Positions 30,515-42,019 of a DNA stretch of 64,000 nt are shown here, in pieces; position 1 is the first letter of the stretch; each line of letters starts with the position of its first letter. The notes beneath the pieces were generated by a model. The model was not told the DNA's origin. It ran no database searches and saw only the letters and a list, made by a program, of their open reading frames with translations. The translations under genes and the position numbers were made by a program. Origin of the DNA: Bettongia penicillata ogilbyi (taxonomy: Eukaryota > Chordata > Mammalia > Diprotodontia > Potoroidae); the NCBI GenBank assembly GCA_023548195.1, contig JAJHZJ010000268.1, positions 2,362,215 through 2,426,214 on the forward strand. Direction: 5' to 3'.

Positions 30515-32105
30515 ATTGTAAGCTGCTACGATTATATATTTCCAAAACTGTTATTTATGAAGATATGTATGCTACACACATACCATGTATGATAGGTAAT
30601 ATGAAAGATAAAACATTTCATCCTTTTATCCCACTTCAATTACAAGCAAGGCAAGATAGTTTAATATCTACATGGAATTACAAGACTTCTTCTAAATGTA
30701 CATTGAAACCAGGTAACACACATCCTCATAATTTGGTCCAAAAGAACTCTTTGAAAAGGAATTTAGAGTATATAATATTTTTAAAATTGTTGATTTAATA
30801 TAAATATGATTTAAACTTTGCCTCTGAAGTAGAACTGATTATTCAAGGTTGCTTTATTGGCCATAAAATGCTAATTCTATTAAAGTCATGTAACTGAAGA
30901 GAATTGTGGAGATCAGGTTGCCATCCGGTGGGGCAGGGAGTATGTGTCAGAATGGAGTCCTGGCCAGAAGGACAAATTATACCTCAGAGGATTATGGTTT
31001 ATGTTTCCCATTTAGTTCTTTGCAACTTGTGGTCCTTCTAAGTTCAGCAACACTGAAAACATTGACATGGCATGTAGTTAACCAAGAAGACTAAGTTGAT
31101 CCTCAGGGAACTCAATTAGAATGTTGTGTGAGACTCACTTGAGTCAGTATTTTGAGGTGCAACCAGAACAAGAAGTTGTATGTAAGCCATGGCCCAGAGC
31201 CTCCTTCCCGCCAAGAATTGGGGCTCACATAAACTGGGTTTGATCCTGGAAGTTGTCTCCAAGAAGTTCATTTTCTCATGTTGGCTCTTAGCCTCCACCT
31301 GGAATTACTTTGGGAAAAATTTCCAAATGTACTTATAGTATGACACATGTCTAGGTTTTCTCAAAGGTGGATAAAATGTGTTCTTAGCCTCTATAAAAGC
31401 ACTTGATGCAGCAAATGAAAATAAGGTATGATACAGCCTTTGTTTCACATGCAAAAAATGCAAAAACAAACCAATGAAAACCCATAAAGTATGGCCAGCA
31501 AAGTACACACTCCTCCAGAATGGAATGAAAATTTGGATTTTTATCTAGGCAATTCCTTGACATTTTGGTGAGCCTACCTTTCTCACAAAATCCTGCAAAG
31601 GTCCCCAAGATTCTTAGTACCACCGTATACCTTAAAGTCTCCTGCTTTAAAAGGCAAACAATCTGTGAGTTGCCTAACAATTCTTACATTTGTATCATCT
31701 GTGATAACTTGCTGGCCTTGCTCTCCAAGTAGGACACTGGACAGGAAACTTGTGGAAAGTCATTTTCTATCTTTGAGGAATGCAGAAAATCTTTTTCTCC
31801 TGCTCGATCTAGATCAAACTCTGAAACTGGAGAATTCTTGAAGCATGCACATATCTGCTTCTACTATGTACTTTAGCAAGAAATCTCTCAGTGCATCAAC
31901 TGCTACCATTTCTTGAACTAGGAGAGTCAGCTTTCAGGAACTTTAGTATGTGACCTGGGCTCGGAAGGTTTGGTCAAGGTGGTATATCTCTCATATGTTC
32001 CTATCTCAAGGTATACATTACAGATTCCTAGGGGAGGGATACTTTGCACGAGCATTGTCCTACATCCTCTCTCCACTCCTATGCTATACATACTCTGCTC
32101 TATTT
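30515..32105. other. longest repeat-poor stretch
   Basis: About 1.6 kb with no repeat I recognise. Several 60-100 codon frames exist on both strands (for example 31384-31680 and 31927-32232, minus), but none shows a known domain, and the minus-strand ones overlap each other in different frames. It could include an old LTR or unlisted element, or unique regulatory DNA. Confidence 0.45.
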
Positions 32106-32108
32106 TTT

Positions 32109-32462
32109 GAAAGAGAAAAGAGAAAGGGAGGAGAGAAGAAAAGGTGAGAAGAAAGAAGATGAGGATAGGGAGAAAAGGGGAAGAGAGAAGGCAAAAGGAG
32201 GCAAGGAAAAAGAGAGGATACATAGCAGACAAGACAAGAGGAAAGAAAGGGTAGAAAAAAGGGAGATGGATAGTGCAAGATGAGTGGGAAGGGGAGAAGA
32301 AGGGAATGAAGAAGAAAGGAGAGGAGAGTGGAGAGGACGATGGGGAGAAGAACAGGGAAGGAAGGAGAGGAGTAGGGGAGAGAGGAGAAGAGAGAAAGGA
32401 ATAGAGAGAAGTTTGAAGTAATAAGAGAAGAGAGGAAAAGAAAAAAGAAAAGGGAGGAAGAT
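32109..32462. repeat. 350-bp polypurine tract
   Basis: The plus strand is almost entirely A and G (GAGAAGG-type units, no single fixed period) with scattered T and C. The 144-codon minus-strand frame is a Ser/Leu/Pro/Phe composition artefact. Confidence 0.95.
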
Positions 32463-33380
32463 CAAGCTGGTTTCATAGTGCACTACTGTAAACCATGGAG
32501 TTAGGTATCTCCTGCGATAAGAGTTACTAGCCAATCATAATTAACCAATCATTATAATTATTAGTAATCAGGAATTTCATGTCTTCTCAGAAAGGCCCAA
32601 GTAGGCATGACCACAGTCATGACCACAGATGCTCCTATGATGCTTTCAAGCAAAGGCTTTCCTCTAATTTCATCTGGTTAAAGAGAAAACTCATCAAATG
32701 ATCAAACTCATCAAATGATCAATCCTCCTTAAAGAAATTTATATTAGGGAGAGAGTCACCCGGAGGATGGAGTGATGAGCGGAACCTCCAAAGAATATCA
32801 CTCAGACTTATGTAGGTGTGTTAAAAGAAACAACTTAACAAAAGAACTCCATGATATTGAGTCTTGGTATTTTTGTCATAGGGCTTTGGAGTCCTTTTTA
32901 CTATATAGAGCAGATGATATCTTTAATTAGTAAATAGAGTTATTTGATACGATTAAATAATAATGCTAATAATTATAATGTATACTTTTATCATTATTCT
33001 TAATAATACAATTTTAATATTTTAAGCGGTTCCTAATTTAAATGATATGGCTGTTCCCTTCACTGAGAAAAACGATAACCCCTTGACAACTACACAGTCT
33101 TCAGGAGCTGTTGTGGTCAGAAAGAATTATGACATGGTAACAAACCTTCTAGTAATAAGCCTCTTTATATTTGGGTATGCTGGTCCTCAGATGACAAATA
33201 GAGGGTATCCCCAAAATCTTAGTGTAGTTTTAAGTTATAGCTTAAAGGCTTTTGGAATATGGCATCTTTTCCAGACTCAAATGCAAAACCTTTCCATTTT
33301 CCTGGAACCTGGCAGATTTTGGAGTCTACTTATATCCTTTGAAAATTCAAGGTTGCCTTCGTACACCATTGAAGCATTGA
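32463..33380. other. unique sequence, nothing recognised
   Basis: AT-rich around 32940-33040. Contains a 17-base direct repeat AACTCATCAAATGATCA twice in tandem (32686-32719). The 124-codon frame 33047-33421 ends inside a MIR 3' part and has no domain, so it is not called as a gene. Confidence 0.5.
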
Positions 33381-33384
33381 AGGA

Positions 33385-33440
33385 ATGTGTTAAGACCACA
33401 GTTTCCTCATCTGTAAAATGAAGAGTTTAGATGACTGCGG
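33385..33440 (+). mobile_element. MIR-like SINE fragment
   Basis: 'gtttcctcatctgtaaaatg' followed by 'gagtttagatgactgcg' is the central MIR block. Confidence 0.7.
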
Positions 33441-34635
33441 CGTTGGTAAGCACAGAAAATGCTTGGGAATATAGAATTATTGAGGCATGAAGGTAAAGGA
33501 ATAGCATGAAAGCAAGAGGGAATAAGAAGAATTATGGCCATTACTCTACCTAGCTCTGTAAAACCGGGTAAGTAGAAGGAGAGTACTCTGATGGAGACTG
33601 TTGTAAGGGCTGAGGTGTCTTCATGAGATGGTCATATTTTAGCTATAGGAGGACTAAAGAAGAATTGATTTAAAAGTTGAAAGAGGTAGGGGAGTCTTGT
33701 GTTTGTTTTTGAAATTAGAACAAGAATTCTAAAGCACATGATGGAATGGAGTAGGTAAGAGTAAATCAGATAAGGAGAAGGTCTGGTCAGAACAGGTTTG
33801 AGTATTAAGGAGAGTTTTCATATTCTTTTTGGGGAATTAGGATTTAGAGACTGGATTAAGAAACCATTGTGGCAAGAGTCAAGGTGACATATTAAATTGG
33901 CACTAGGGAAGAGGTTTCGTTCAGTTGGTAGAATTTAATGAATCCATCTCAAGGTTCGAAATTAAGGGTTTTTAACTCATTTGTTTTTGTGTGAGTCTGT
34001 GGACCCCATTGTCAGTCTGGTAAATGCACAAAATAAAATATATAAGATTACAAAGGAAACCAAATACCTTGAAAAACAATTATCAAGATACTAAAAATGA
34101 GTTCACTGCCCCAGGTTGACAAAGTGTGTTCTGAATGAAATGATCAACATTGTCATTGGTTTTGTGTAATTACATTACCTGTGTAATATTATTTATTAAT
34201 CCATTGAAAGCAGGACATTGGGTGAAATAATGGTATAGGGAGTAGTTAGTACCATAGAAGCAACCTTATAAATGGAAGATCTGTTCCTTGACAGAGGAGA
34301 GGGGACAGGGAGGAGGTGAGGGTTGAGCTAAGCAAAGAAGAGCAGAGCAGTTTGGTCAGGGTATACTGTGAAGCCAAAGGTGTAGGATAATTCAGGGAAG
34401 AGATTGGGGTCTGAGTATAGGACTGTATTGAAGGCAAAGGGGGTTGGACCACACAGGAATCTGGAGATAAACTTAGTGGGGAATGACTTTATTGTGAGAG
34501 TTTTGGATACCAACTTGGAGTTTGGTTAAAATGTATTAATAATTTAGCAACTGTATTGTTGAAAGAACAAAATTATGTAGATTATACCCAAATTTAAATG
34601 TGCCTATGTTAAGGCTAAATATGGAACTGAATAAA
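33441..34635. other. unique sequence, nothing recognised
   Basis: Purine-leaning DNA (33540-33900 and 34200-34460) which may be very diverged minus-strand LINE sequence, but no block is clear enough to assign. Confidence 0.45.
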
Positions 34636-34639
34636 AATA

Positions 34640-34880
34640 ACAGACATTTATAAATATGTTTTGAAGGGGTAATGTGCTTTTATATGTATTGCCTCATTTG
34701 AGTCAAATAACAACCCTGTGAGGGAGGAGTACAGGTATTATCCTTATCTTATAGCTGAAGAAACTAAGGCACAAACAAAGTGGTAACATTGTTCATGGTC
34801 ACACAGCTAATTAAGTGTCAAAGGAAGGATTTTCTTGACTTGAGGGCCGGCACTCCAGCAACTATATCATGATGTTTTCT
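34640..34880 (-). mobile_element. MIR-like SINE
   Basis: 'gcctcatttgagtcaaataa', CAACCCTGTGAGGGAGG, 'agctgaagaaactaaggcac' and GGTCACACAGCTAATTAAG are in the minus-strand order. Confidence 0.82.
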
Positions 34881-34984
34881 TCAAGGCCAGATAATATTAG
34901 AAGCCAGGAAGAAGGATAATAAAATTAATGAATCATCCTTCTATTACTTATATTTGAGTTAGTGAATCTAAGTACTGTTATATT

Positions 34985-35185
34985 AGTGGTTGAGTTGAAA
35001 GGATAGATGGCTGGGCACGGAGTCAGGAAGATCCAAGTTCAAGTCCTGCCTCTGATATGTATAGCCTTGTGTGATTCTGAGAAAGTCATTTAGTCCAAGC
35101 ACCTAGTTAAGACTATAAGCTACAGATGAGGTATCAATACGCTCTACCAATGAAATCATATGTCTGTTCCCCACAAAATAAATAG
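34985..35185 (+). mobile_element. tRNA-derived SINE, marsupial type
   Basis: 'gatggctgggcacggagtca', GGAAGATCCAAGTTCAAGTCC (B-box region), 'gattctgagaaagtcattta', then a distinct 3' half with 'gactataagctacagatgag' and ACCAATGAAATCATATGTC. Confidence 0.7.
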
Positions 35186-35199
35186 AATCTGATACTTTG

Positions 35200-35455
35200 G
35201 TTAAAACTGTTGTTGTTATCCTTTGTTTTAGAAGAGGACCAATGACCTCAGTAGGGTGATGTCTTGACTTGCAAGCAAATTGGATTTAAGTGAGGCAGGG
35301 CTGTGCAAAGTCATCAGCCTCACTCTTTCCTCCAAACTCATCAGAGTCTAGTGGCAAGACATAGGTCAGGATGACTAGAACTTGCTATGAATACAGTGGG
35401 AGATCCTGGCCTTTTTAAACTGAGGTCTTTCCCAGGTCTCAGTTTGTCTTATTAC
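35200..35455. mobile_element. interspersed repeat, SINE-like
   Basis: 'agaggaccaatgacctcagt', GGGTGATGTCTTGACTTGC, 'gtgaggcagggctgtgcaaa' and 'gtcatcagcctcactctttc' correspond to the 5' half of the repeat at 61875-62205 (ATGACATGACTTGCACTTG, CACCAGTCTCATTTCTCC). It is therefore a dispersed family, probably a composite SINE. Confidence 0.6.
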
Positions 35456-36025
35456 CAGATGAAAGAAAGATATACAACCTTGGTTTCAGAATTTGAAACC
35501 TCAGACTTGAGGAATTTTAAGATATTTCTATAAACCCAAACATGGTTTCATTTCTTTGTGGTTATTAATGACCTATAATTATGGCATGCCCTCTTGACCA
35601 CACTGTCTGAGAATTGAAGTACAAATAGAGGAATAATTCATGGTCCTTTCATAAGTAACTTAGCCATTTACATTTTACGTAGAGATTGACATACACTCAG
35701 GCTACTATACCTACAAGCATTTCATTTTTACTTTCAAAATGCTCCGAAGAGGTCCCATGGTTTTGTTGATGTGGGCTCTTGTTAGGTACCTATCTATTTA
35801 ACCACACTTGGCAATATTATAATTAATAGCTGATACCCTGTTATTTTTTAGTCCTTTGAGATGGATGGGGTAAGCTAATAACAAGTTAGTTATTAGTACC
35901 TGAGTTCCTGTACAGCGTTCTACTTGGAGAGCAAAGTTGCTGAATTACTCAAGATGGCTATCCTTTTTCCAACTCTAGCCAGAAGAAAAGGTTGTACTCA
36001 ATGAGCTATGGCAAATGTTTGAGAA
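35456..36025. other. unique sequence, nothing recognised
   Basis: No repeat or gene recognised. Confidence 0.5.
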
Positions 36026-36029
36026 AGTA

Positions 36030-36230
36030 ACTTACTGTTTATGACATTAACATTTTAAGGTTTATAAATCCCTAAACATCTGTAATCTAATTTTATTCTT
36101 ATTATGAGGTAGGTAAGTCACATGACTATAATGATCCTTAGGCTTCTGAGTATTGAGGGATTTGTCCATAGTCATAAGAAAGCACCAGAGCCCACATAAC
36201 AAGTCCAACACTCCTATCTACGAATTGTCT
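36030..36230 (-). mobile_element. MIR-like SINE
   Basis: 'cattttaaggtttataaatc', 'tattatgaggtaggtaagtc', 'ttgagggatttgtccatagt' and 'gagcccacataacaagtcc' follow the minus-strand order. Confidence 0.65.
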
Positions 36231-36820
36231 TACTGAATGCAAGTATGGATGAATGAATAAAAAAGCATTTATTAAGTATTTACTGTGGAGAAACAACAAA
36301 CCAGCTCTGAGAGAGCTGATTATTAATATTCAGTCAATGTGAGCATATATACCTCAGAAATTGTCAAACACCGCAAATCTAGACTTGATTTACTGTTTGG
36401 TTGATTGTTTAGACTTGAGAAAATGTTAATAATGAACATTAGACTCGGAAATGAGCCTTGCGTACATCACATCCCTCCCCGATGCCCATCCCAACCCAGA
36501 TGGTGGTTAAATATTTATTTCATACTCTTGCACATAAGAAAATTGTGGCCAGGGAGGGACACTGGTTCAGAAAGTTATGTAGATAGTGAAGAGAGTCTTA
36601 GAGAAGTAAAGGAAATAAACCCTACCCAGAAACATTGATAAGTGATTTAATCATGGTTCATGGTTCCAGAAGTGGAGGGAAGGAGTAAAAAAAGTGCAAA
36701 GAAGTTACGTAAAGAAGTTGTAAAGAAGGCAACCAGAAAGGACCCTAATATATTTGAAATGACATATTTCAAAATAGGTTATTTATATGCTCTTATTCAT
36801 GATTCTGTAAGTGAAATATA
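36231..36820. other. mostly unique sequence
   Basis: A short L2-like end ('aagcatttattaagtattta', 36266) and a weak MIR-like patch (36530-36620) only. The open frame 36405-36638 has no domain. Confidence 0.45.
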
Positions 36821-36824
36821 ACTT

Positions 36825-37075
36825 GATAGGCAATGTGGGGTAAAGGATAGAAAGTTGACATCAGAATCGTAAAGACCTGGTTCAAGTCTAATCTCTGACC
36901 AACAAACTGGTTGAGTGGCATTTGGCAAATCGTTTATTGTTCCTTGACCTCATTTCCTTATCTATTAAATGTATGTGTGGAATGGTGAGGTAGCCTGGAT
37001 AATATCTGAAGTCTTTTCTAGCTCTGTGTTTATGAACCTATGAGTTCCCTATACTGATGAAATCACAGGTCAAAT
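36825..37075 (+). mobile_element. tRNA-derived SINE, marsupial type
   Basis: 'gataggcaatgtggggtaaa', 'gtaaagacctggttcaagtc', 'gcatttggcaaatcgtttat', 'catttccttatctattaaat', then 'gagttccctatactgatgaa' and ATCACAGGTC, the same 3' half as at 35100-35180. Confidence 0.75.
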
Positions 37076-37430
37076 TTTAAAATCTGATTTATGTTTCACA
37101 ATTATTTATCCACTATGATGGAAAATAGACTATATCTATCATCTACCAATTCACCTCATTCTGGAGAGACTTATCATGGAATCAGCAGCAATATAATGAA
37201 TTTCTTGGCCATAGCTACTCTTAAAGACTGTCTACTAAGTTCCTGAGGAGTTGTGATATGGATTGGTTGAGAGAATATCCACAATAAGTCAAATCATAGC
37301 TCCTTGAAATACCTATTCATATCTAATTAAGTAATTAAAGTGATTACTGCATGGAGGATAGATTTTTTGGCGTGAGGAGGATGTGGATTGGATTCTTGCT
37401 GGACCCATCTCTGACACCTGGCTCTCAGTC
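37076..37430. other. unique sequence, nothing recognised
   Basis: No repeat or gene recognised. Confidence 0.5.
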
Positions 37431-37434
37431 ACTG

Positions 37435-38060
37435 AGTTAGTAAAACAACATTTTTAAGGCACAAATTACTGCCAGGCACTGTACTAAGCACTGGAGATAT
37501 AAAGCAAAGTAAGAGTAATTCCTGTCCTCAAGGAGGTTGTAGTCTAACAGAGGAGACAGCATGTAAATAAGAAAGTATTTAGAAGTTATTTGTTGAACAA
37601 ATGCAAGACAGTCTGAGATGTGCTGCATTAACAACTTGGGGACTGGGAAAGGCATCTGCAGAAGGTGGTATTTGAGCTGAATCGTGAAGAAAGTCAAATT
37701 ACAATTGAAGTTAGAAAACAATGAATTCCAGGCATAGGAGACAGGAAATACAGTGTCCTATTTCTTTCTGGAATGTTGGAGTCTTTGTAAGGGAGTCAAG
37801 CATAAGAAGACTGGAAAGATGAGAAGGGCTCCAGTTATGAAGAGATTTTAAGGTTAAACAAAGGAGTTTATATGAGATCCTAGATATAATAGAGAGCTGC
37901 TGGAACTCATTGGGACATCATACTCTTTAGAATAGGAGTCTTTCCCTGGCAGAGGAGAGGAAGATGGATTAGAGTGAGGAGACGCATGGGCAGGGACACC
38001 GTTTAGAAGACTGCTATAATAGTTCAGAGGTGTTTAGAGTCTGAACCAAGTTTGGCTGAA
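37435..38060 (-). mobile_element. L2-like LINE, 3' part
   Basis: 'actgccaggcactgtactaa', GCACTGGAGATATAAAGC, 'cctcaaggaggttgtagtct', 'gaaggtggtatttgagctga', 'gaattccaggcataggag' and 'gattagagtgaggagacgca' run through the complement of the L2 3' UTR and ORF2 end. Confidence 0.8.
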
Positions 38061-38635
38061 GTGTTTTTTGGCCATAGCCAAGGGCAAAAGAGCTTAACTT
38101 TTCAGTGCCTCAGGCAACTCACAAAGATGAAGTTTGTTAACTCACAAAGTTTGTTATTCTACTCTGCAAAATTTTGAAACCAAAACCAATAATTGTGCTG
38201 GATTCATGAGCATCATTTGCTAGCTTCTTTCTTCTTTCTTCTTTATGTCTTCCCAGGCTTCTTGCTTCCTAATCCCTTTACTGAAATTATGACATTTCTT
38301 TTTAACCAGTGCAGTCAGAGACGTTAAATCCTTGTGTGCTGGGGACAAGGAGATCATGGAGAATACCAAAGAATGAGAAAAGATATTTTGCCTCTGGTCT
38401 GTCTACCTTGCTAGCATTTTGCCTCCATTTTAAGAGAACATGTGACTATGATCAAGAAGAAGATTGAAGAATATTCTAATGTCAGCGTGCTTCATGACTG
38501 TTAATTAATCATAACATTTGTTGAGCTTCCTAATTTTGTTACTGCTGCTATGTCACATAACCTTTCTGTGTCTTGAGTTTATCAATTTGTAGGCTTTAAT
38601 GAGCTCTGATTGCTATTATTATTTTTGTTATTGTA
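38061..38635. other. unique sequence, nothing recognised
   Basis: AACTCACAAAG occurs twice (38118 and 38140). No other structure recognised. Confidence 0.5.
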
Positions 38636-38639
38636 ATAT

Positions 38640-38770
38640 GGAAGGTCCTGTGTTACACATAAAAAGATATAGAAGTGGTGATCCCTGCCCTCACAGATCT
38701 TACATTCTAGTTAAGGAAATAGGACAGAAACACACAAAATTGAATGATATAAAGTCATAATTCAAGTGGT
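38640..38770 (-). mobile_element. L2-like LINE 3'-end fragment
   Basis: 'agaagtggtgatccctgccc' and TCACAGATCTTACATTCTAG match the L2 complement. Confidence 0.65.
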
Positions 38771-38814
38771 ATTCATGAGGCTCTTTTTCTGAAGGAAAGA
38801 AACAAAATAACCCA

Positions 38815-38985
38815 AAAGTACTGGACTGTGGAGTTAGGAAACAATAGTCTAATTATCAATTTTGCTAAATTGCTATGAGATCTCAAACAAGTCACTTCTC
38901 TCTCCTGGACTCAGTTGTCTCATCTGTAAAATGAAGAAGTATGGACTGGAGGACCCCTCTAATGCGCTATTATTTCTTTTCTGTT
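38815..38985 (+). mobile_element. MIR-like SINE
   Basis: 'ggactgtggagttaggaaac', 'atctcaaacaagtcacttct', 'ctcatctgtaaaatgaagaa' and 'ctggaggacccctctaatgc' are in the plus-strand order. An L1 3' end abuts its end. Confidence 0.78.
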
Positions 38986-38989
38986 GATT

Positions 38990-39110
38990 TAAAAAAATAT
39001 ATTTTCAGTTCCAAATTCTCTCCCTTCCTTCATTCTCTTTCTCACTCTGTAGGAGGACAAGAAGTAGGACACCCATTACACATATGAAGACGTAAAAATA
39101 TATGCTCTTT
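38990..39110 (-). mobile_element. L1-type LINE 3'-end fragment
   Basis: 'tttcagttccaaattctctc', 'ccttccttcattctctttct' and 'tgtaggaggacaagaag' are the complement of the L1 3' G-rich block. Confidence 0.72.
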
Positions 39111-39388
39111 GATTCCTACATTTCTCTTGCAATGTTCAATAATTGGGACTATACTTCTAGAAAGCATTCAATAAATATGGATGGATATATGGATGGATGG
39201 ATATATGTTCTGTAACATATACATTACATACTGCATTCTCATAAGATACACGTTTTCAAATTTCTTTAAGCATAATTTTGCATAGAAAAAGATCTTAAAC
39301 TATGTACCCACACAACTATCCTCTGAAAATGTTTTTCCCCAGCAACTATAGAAATCTCATGAAATTTTATGTCCAAAAGGAAACCTCG

Positions 39389-39661
39389 CACAAACAGTAG
39401 CTGACCTGTAGAGACATCTGCAAAATCTTTTGGCCATCTTAACTGTCTACAAGCAAATATTTAGTTTTCTACAGCTCTCAAAACAAATGCTTCTGTTTGA
39501 AAGTGCTTGCCAGCAAAACAAATGTTTGTCATGGGAATGCTACAGTTGGGCTGTTAAGACACCCACAAATAAACTGTTTGTTTGCTAGAGCATACTCTTT
39601 GTTTGTAAAGTTACTTACAATGTACATGTGGCCAGAGAGAGATAAAGATAGTTGTTTATAC
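39389..39661. promoter_or_regulatory. candidate regulatory block: forkhead-like motif cluster
   Basis: Within about 270 bases of repeat-free DNA there are many matches to the forkhead core (RYAAACA or its complement TGTTTRY-like): ACAAACA (39390), AGCAAATA (39452), AAACAAAT (39481), ACAAATGTTTGT (39519, near-palindromic), AATAAAC then TGTTTGTTTGC (39568-39584), TTTGTTTGTAAAG (39598) and TTGTTTATA (39652). AT-rich DNA yields such words by chance, so this is only a candidate enhancer. Confidence 0.3.
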
Positions 39662-40380
39662 TGAAATAATGGAGTGTTAAAGTGCTAAAACAGTATAACC
39701 ACACCTTTTAGAAGCAGGGTAATATTTTCCAAATGGGAATAACAATTGTGTAAAGTTTATAAAAGATTTTTTGAGAAAATGATAATAGTACCTTGTATCA
39801 TTATGTTCATGGGATAATTATTTTGCTCCATAATAGAATAATGCAAAGGCCCTTGAGGGAAGGGATCATTTAAATTATTTTGTGATTTTCCCCTTTGGAA
39901 AAAAAATGACTAGTATAATATGTAGTAGACAAAGCAAAATTTTTGTTGAACTAGTGTCTGGCATTTATTCAACTTTACAGTGATACAAACACTTTCAATG
40001 TATTATTTTATCTTCATTATAATCCTGTGATGTCATTTGTTAAAATGTTACTATCAAGAGTGCACTAATAAATGTTTAACAACTGACTTTCCAAAAAAAT
40101 TCAGAACACAATTTTAAATTTATTCTGCATTATTAAAATTTTTCTTCATTATTTCTCAAATCTAAACAATCAACAAAGTAATATATTAGTCTCTGATTTG
40201 TATCTTTTTCAAATTTCTCAAGTGTAAACTCTCCTAATGAGAGAAAAGGCTTTTGGAAACCTTAAAGGACTTGTCTTCTTTGTAGAAAGAAGTCCTGCTA
40301 CAGGTATGATTTGAAATAGATGATCTCTGAGATTCCTTCCAGCTCTGAATTGCTGATTCCATAAGTACTTTTATGTTTTT
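39662..40380. other. mostly unique AT-rich sequence
   Basis: A MIR-like patch on the minus strand (39955-40045) and a MIR 3' end on the plus strand (40295-40365, 'gagattccttccagctctga') are the only recognised parts. Confidence 0.5.
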
Positions 40381-40384
40381 GACA

Positions 40385-40500
40385 GATATAGCATAGAGTA
40401 GTAGACAGGGAAAGTTGTTCTTGGGAAGTCAGGAAGTTGGATGTGAGGGTTCAAATCTCAGTTCTGACATGGATTAGCTATGGGATCCTAGGCAAGTCAC
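40385..40500 (+). mobile_element. MIR-like SINE fragment
   Basis: 'catagagtagtagacaggga', 'gtgagggttcaaatctcagt', TCTGACATGGATTAGC and 'gggatcctaggcaagtcac' are head and centre of the plus strand. Confidence 0.75.
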
Positions 40501-40955
40501 GTAGTATCAATGTGTCTCTGGTAACAGCCTGCCATCTTATCTACTAAGTAATACTGGTTATGAACTATGTCAGAGGAGTATTCAGTAATTGAGTAAGATC
40601 TCCACTGGTGAAAGAAACTGTCACACTTGGAAGTTCCCATGTAAGGGAAATCATAGATGCTGGGTATAATTAGGACTTGGAAATAAAAATGCATTCTTTT
40701 AAAAATATTGTACAACTCAGATTTTCCCCTAATTTCCTCTGGCTCTCCCTATACAATTAGTCTGAATTAGAGAGGTTGGCTTGTATTTGAATTTGGACTT
40801 TCCAAATAAGTATTATCCCTGGGGTGATTCCTCCTTTATAGGTTCAATTGCAAAACACAATAGCATGTCAGATAGCAAGCCCGGCTCTACCCTTTAACCA
40901 CATGGAGCTGACAGAAAGACTCTGATCTCTCCAGTACTATAGCCATGGTATTAGC
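40501..40955. other. unique sequence, nothing recognised
   Basis: No repeat or gene recognised. Confidence 0.5.
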
Positions 40956-40959
40956 ACGT

Positions 40960-41160
40960 AATGATGATAATTACTATTTGTTTGTTGAGAGCTGACTGCG
41001 TTTTCCTGATGTACAGTGCATAAAAAAAGAGTGGCCCTTGCCCTAGAGGCTCAGAGTATAAATTACTCATATTAATAGATAGAAAATAGACTAACTGAGA
41101 GGGGAGTATGATTGGAGAAGGCCAAGCCTGCAGGCAATGCTGTCTTTGGAATGGTATTAT
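40960..41160 (-). mobile_element. L2-like LINE 3'-end fragment (weak)
   Basis: 'tgatgtacagtgcataaaaa' and 'gtggcccttgccctagaggc' resemble the L2 complement. Confidence 0.45.
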
Positions 41161-41530
41161 TTAAGAGTGGCCTTGTTCTCCCTTCCTTTGCTCATTCTGC
41201 TGCTCTTTCCTGAAATGGTAATGTTAGCAGAGTCAGTGCACATGTAAAAGTATCTTCCTGTGCCCCTTTCTCTCAGCATACTTGCATGTTTATTGTTTAT
41301 TATTATAATGCTTTGATAAGCAGCTTAATTGATGTCTTTGCAACAGCCATCTATATTCAGTTAAAGGGCTGCACTTGAAGACCTAGAGGGCTGTATGTGG
41401 CCTCAAAGCTGTAGGTTCCCCGCTCCTGTTCCAGGAGCCTCTTTGGATGTTCAGATACCCACAGAGTCTGGATAGAATGGGCTGGTGTTGGGGAACCCAC
41501 AGATCTAAGGGCACTCGCTCAACAGGAAAA
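41161..41530. other. unique sequence, nothing recognised
   Basis: Opposite-strand frames (41383-41604 minus, 41447-41644 plus) overlap a MIR and show no domain. Confidence 0.5.
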
Positions 41531-41534
41531 AAAC

Positions 41535-41930
41535 CCAACACTCTGAATTCAGAGTTCAAAGACCTGATATCTGATGTCACTTGTGACTTTAATTCATTAG
41601 GCAAATCAAATCACTACTTTGATTATTGGATTTCTTCTCTTTAAAATGAAAGACTTGGTCTAGGGGAGCTTCTAGGATTATTCCATCTCTAATGTCCTGT
41701 GTGCAATCAGTGATAGTGATTCATGTAGAATGCATGAGTCAGGGAGATCTGGGTGTGAATTCCCATTTAGACCCTTAGTTGTAAGTTGGATGTTTAGGAC
41801 AATGCCTGGCCCATATCAGGCATGGACGTAACTGACCAACAACATTTCGTAGGAGGGAAGCTGTTGTGAGGCCCAAAGGAGAAAATATAGACAAAATCCT
41901 TTGCAAAACTTAAAGCATAATATGTGTATG
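41535..41930 (+). mobile_element. MIR-like SINE pieces (two)
   Basis: 41535-41710: 'tcagagttcaaagacctgat', 'tgtgacttt', AATTCATTAGGCAAATC, 'gagcttctaggattattcca'. 41715-41930: 'gagtcagggagatctgggtg', 'tgaattcccatttagaccct' and a terminal 'atcctttgcaaaacttaaag'. Confidence 0.65.
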
Positions 41931-41940
41931 TGTACATATG

Positions 41941-41988
<48 letters not shown>

Positions 41989-41998
41989 TAAAATATAG
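41920..41998. repeat. (TA)n-rich microsatellite
   Basis: Alternating TA runs with CA and GT interruptions. Confidence 0.93.
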
Positions 41999-42019
41999 AT
42001 AGATATGTTATTATGTTCT

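Noticed and set aside
30515..32105. Endogenous retrovirus or LTR
   Set aside because: No paired direct repeats, primer-binding site, polypurine tract in the right place or retroviral protein motif was seen.
32044..32534. Several frames on both strands, up to 144 codons
   Set aside because: All are produced by the polypurine/polypyrimidine tract. Residue composition follows the nucleotide composition.
33047..33421. 124-codon plus-strand frame
   Set aside because: Ends inside a MIR 3' segment, shows no domain, and there is no supporting splice or promoter context.
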